This document shows positions 63,288-64,000 of a stretch of DNA of 64,000 nucleotides, in pieces (the first letter of the stretch is position 1; the number at the start of each line of letters is the position of its first letter). The notes beneath the pieces were generated by a model. The model saw nothing but the letters and a program-made list of their open reading frames with translations. It made no database searches and was not told the origin of the DNA. A program made the translations under genes and the position numbers. This DNA is from Cordylochernes scorpioides (lineage: Eukaryota; Arthropoda; Arachnida; Pseudoscorpiones; Chernetidae), in the NCBI GenBank assembly GCA_030710605.1, contig CP092864.1:143675361-143739360 (forward strand). The letters are read 5' to 3'.

Positions 63288-63645
63288 TAAGGTAGAAAGG
63301 CCCAAAGCAAGTTTCCCCTCGCTCTGTCCGCCTATATTCTACCTTAGTATCTCGAACTATTTTATTTTCTCAAATTAACTATAAGTCCATGCGACTTCCT
63401 CACCTACACAAGGGGACTTTTCCCCTCGGACTCGCTACACAAGTAACTGCATAGATAAGGTAGAATGGCCCAAAGCAAGTTTCCCCTCGCTCTGTTCGCC
63501 AAAATTCTAACATTGTATGTAGTTCTATATTTACCTCAGTCCTGAGCTCACGCAATTTTCAACCTCAACCTCATTTCTCGTACTTTACACCTATAGCCTA
63601 GAAAGCCCATGCCAAGTTTCCTCTTGCCATGTCCGCCTGAAAAAT
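63288..63645 (+). repeat. Three spaced direct repeats of about 45 bp
   Basis: AAGGTAGAA.GGCCCAAAGCAA followed by GTTTCCCCTCGCTCTGT.CG occurs at about 63290 and 63459. A diverged form (CCTAGAAAGCCCATGCCAAG) lies at 63596. Function unknown. Confidence 0.65.
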
Positions 63646-64000
63646 ATCTTAAAGTGTAGAGTTCCCCAGTCTTAATGATCTTCAGAATTTCATAATGTGT
63701 TTGTGACTCCCCTTCTCCTTGTTCACACTCCTCAATATCATTTCCCTTATAATACATTAGATTTTGTTGTATATAGCCTTTTATAACCTTGATATTTTCA
63801 AAAATTTCCTTAAATATCAAACTCTCCGGTGTTGTAAAACTGCTTGTAAATAATATTTACTTGTGTACTATACAATATTTTATTTACATAAAACTATGTC
63901 ACCATTACCTTAATTAATTTCAACTGTAAAATTATTTTCTCTATTCCTGGCTTCTCCAACTTTAAGTATACTCAAACCATGTTCAGCCTTCTTCAACGGG
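63646..64000. other. Unassigned AT-rich end of window
   Basis: Nothing recognised; the 90-codon minus frame at 63548-63820 has no domain and overlaps the direct repeats. Confidence 0.4.

Overview
The window is eukaryotic nuclear DNA: AT-rich, split by spliced introns and saturated with transposable elements. The retroelement families (an RNase H-bearing LINE, BEL/Pao, Copia, Gypsy, Helentron/Helitron, mariner, Tc1, hAT) fit an arthropod. LINE C-termini of the 'CPKC...PEHILAC' and 'LRTKHYKGM...THIF' type recall chelicerate genomes, but the species cannot be fixed from the sequence. A 100-N run at 51754-51853 marks a scaffold gap in a draft assembly.

One host gene is recognisable. It is a plus-strand RPRD2-like gene (CID plus coiled-coil RNA polymerase II CTD-interacting family) with seven exons between 3165 and 25482. 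All intron phases are compatible, and a polyadenylation signal lies at 25599. The 5' exons lie outside the window, and I see no other host gene. Its introns hold a LINE, tRNA-like SINEs, pogo-like and foldback MITEs, a complete but dead BEL/Pao element with a Helentron inside it (18181-24532), and a 4.7-kb minisatellite of a 92-bp unit (7070-11740) that grew from the 3' end of a LINE copy.

The rest (25.6-64 kb) is intergenic or belongs to undetected genes, and is a mosaic of nested elements. It holds a Tc1 split by a mariner (31415-34117), a palindromic element with two type I hammerhead ribozymes (35476-36018), a hAT MITE split by a SINE (36377-36905), and a nearly intact Copia element with almost identical LTRs (37740-42598). 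Next come a Gypsy gag/protease remnant (42.6-44.1 kb), two Helitrons (44352-45255, 46894-47457), a LINE endonuclease remnant (48.9-50.4 kb) and a Gypsy pol remnant (50.4-51.3 kb). A Gypsy element inserted in a mariner (51998-57265), several solo LTRs and a 765-bp TRIM-like element (59721-60485) follow. The last 3 kb are largely unassigned.

The most interesting signal is the hammerhead ribozymes in short repeated units at 5.58-6.0 kb (partly tandem) and 35.5-36.0 kb (inverted pair). They match the architecture of Penelope-associated elements or metazoan retrozymes. Second is the LINE-tail origin of the minisatellite, whose whole insertion is framed by a 13-bp target-site duplication. Nesting and target-site duplications give a readable insertion order for many elements.
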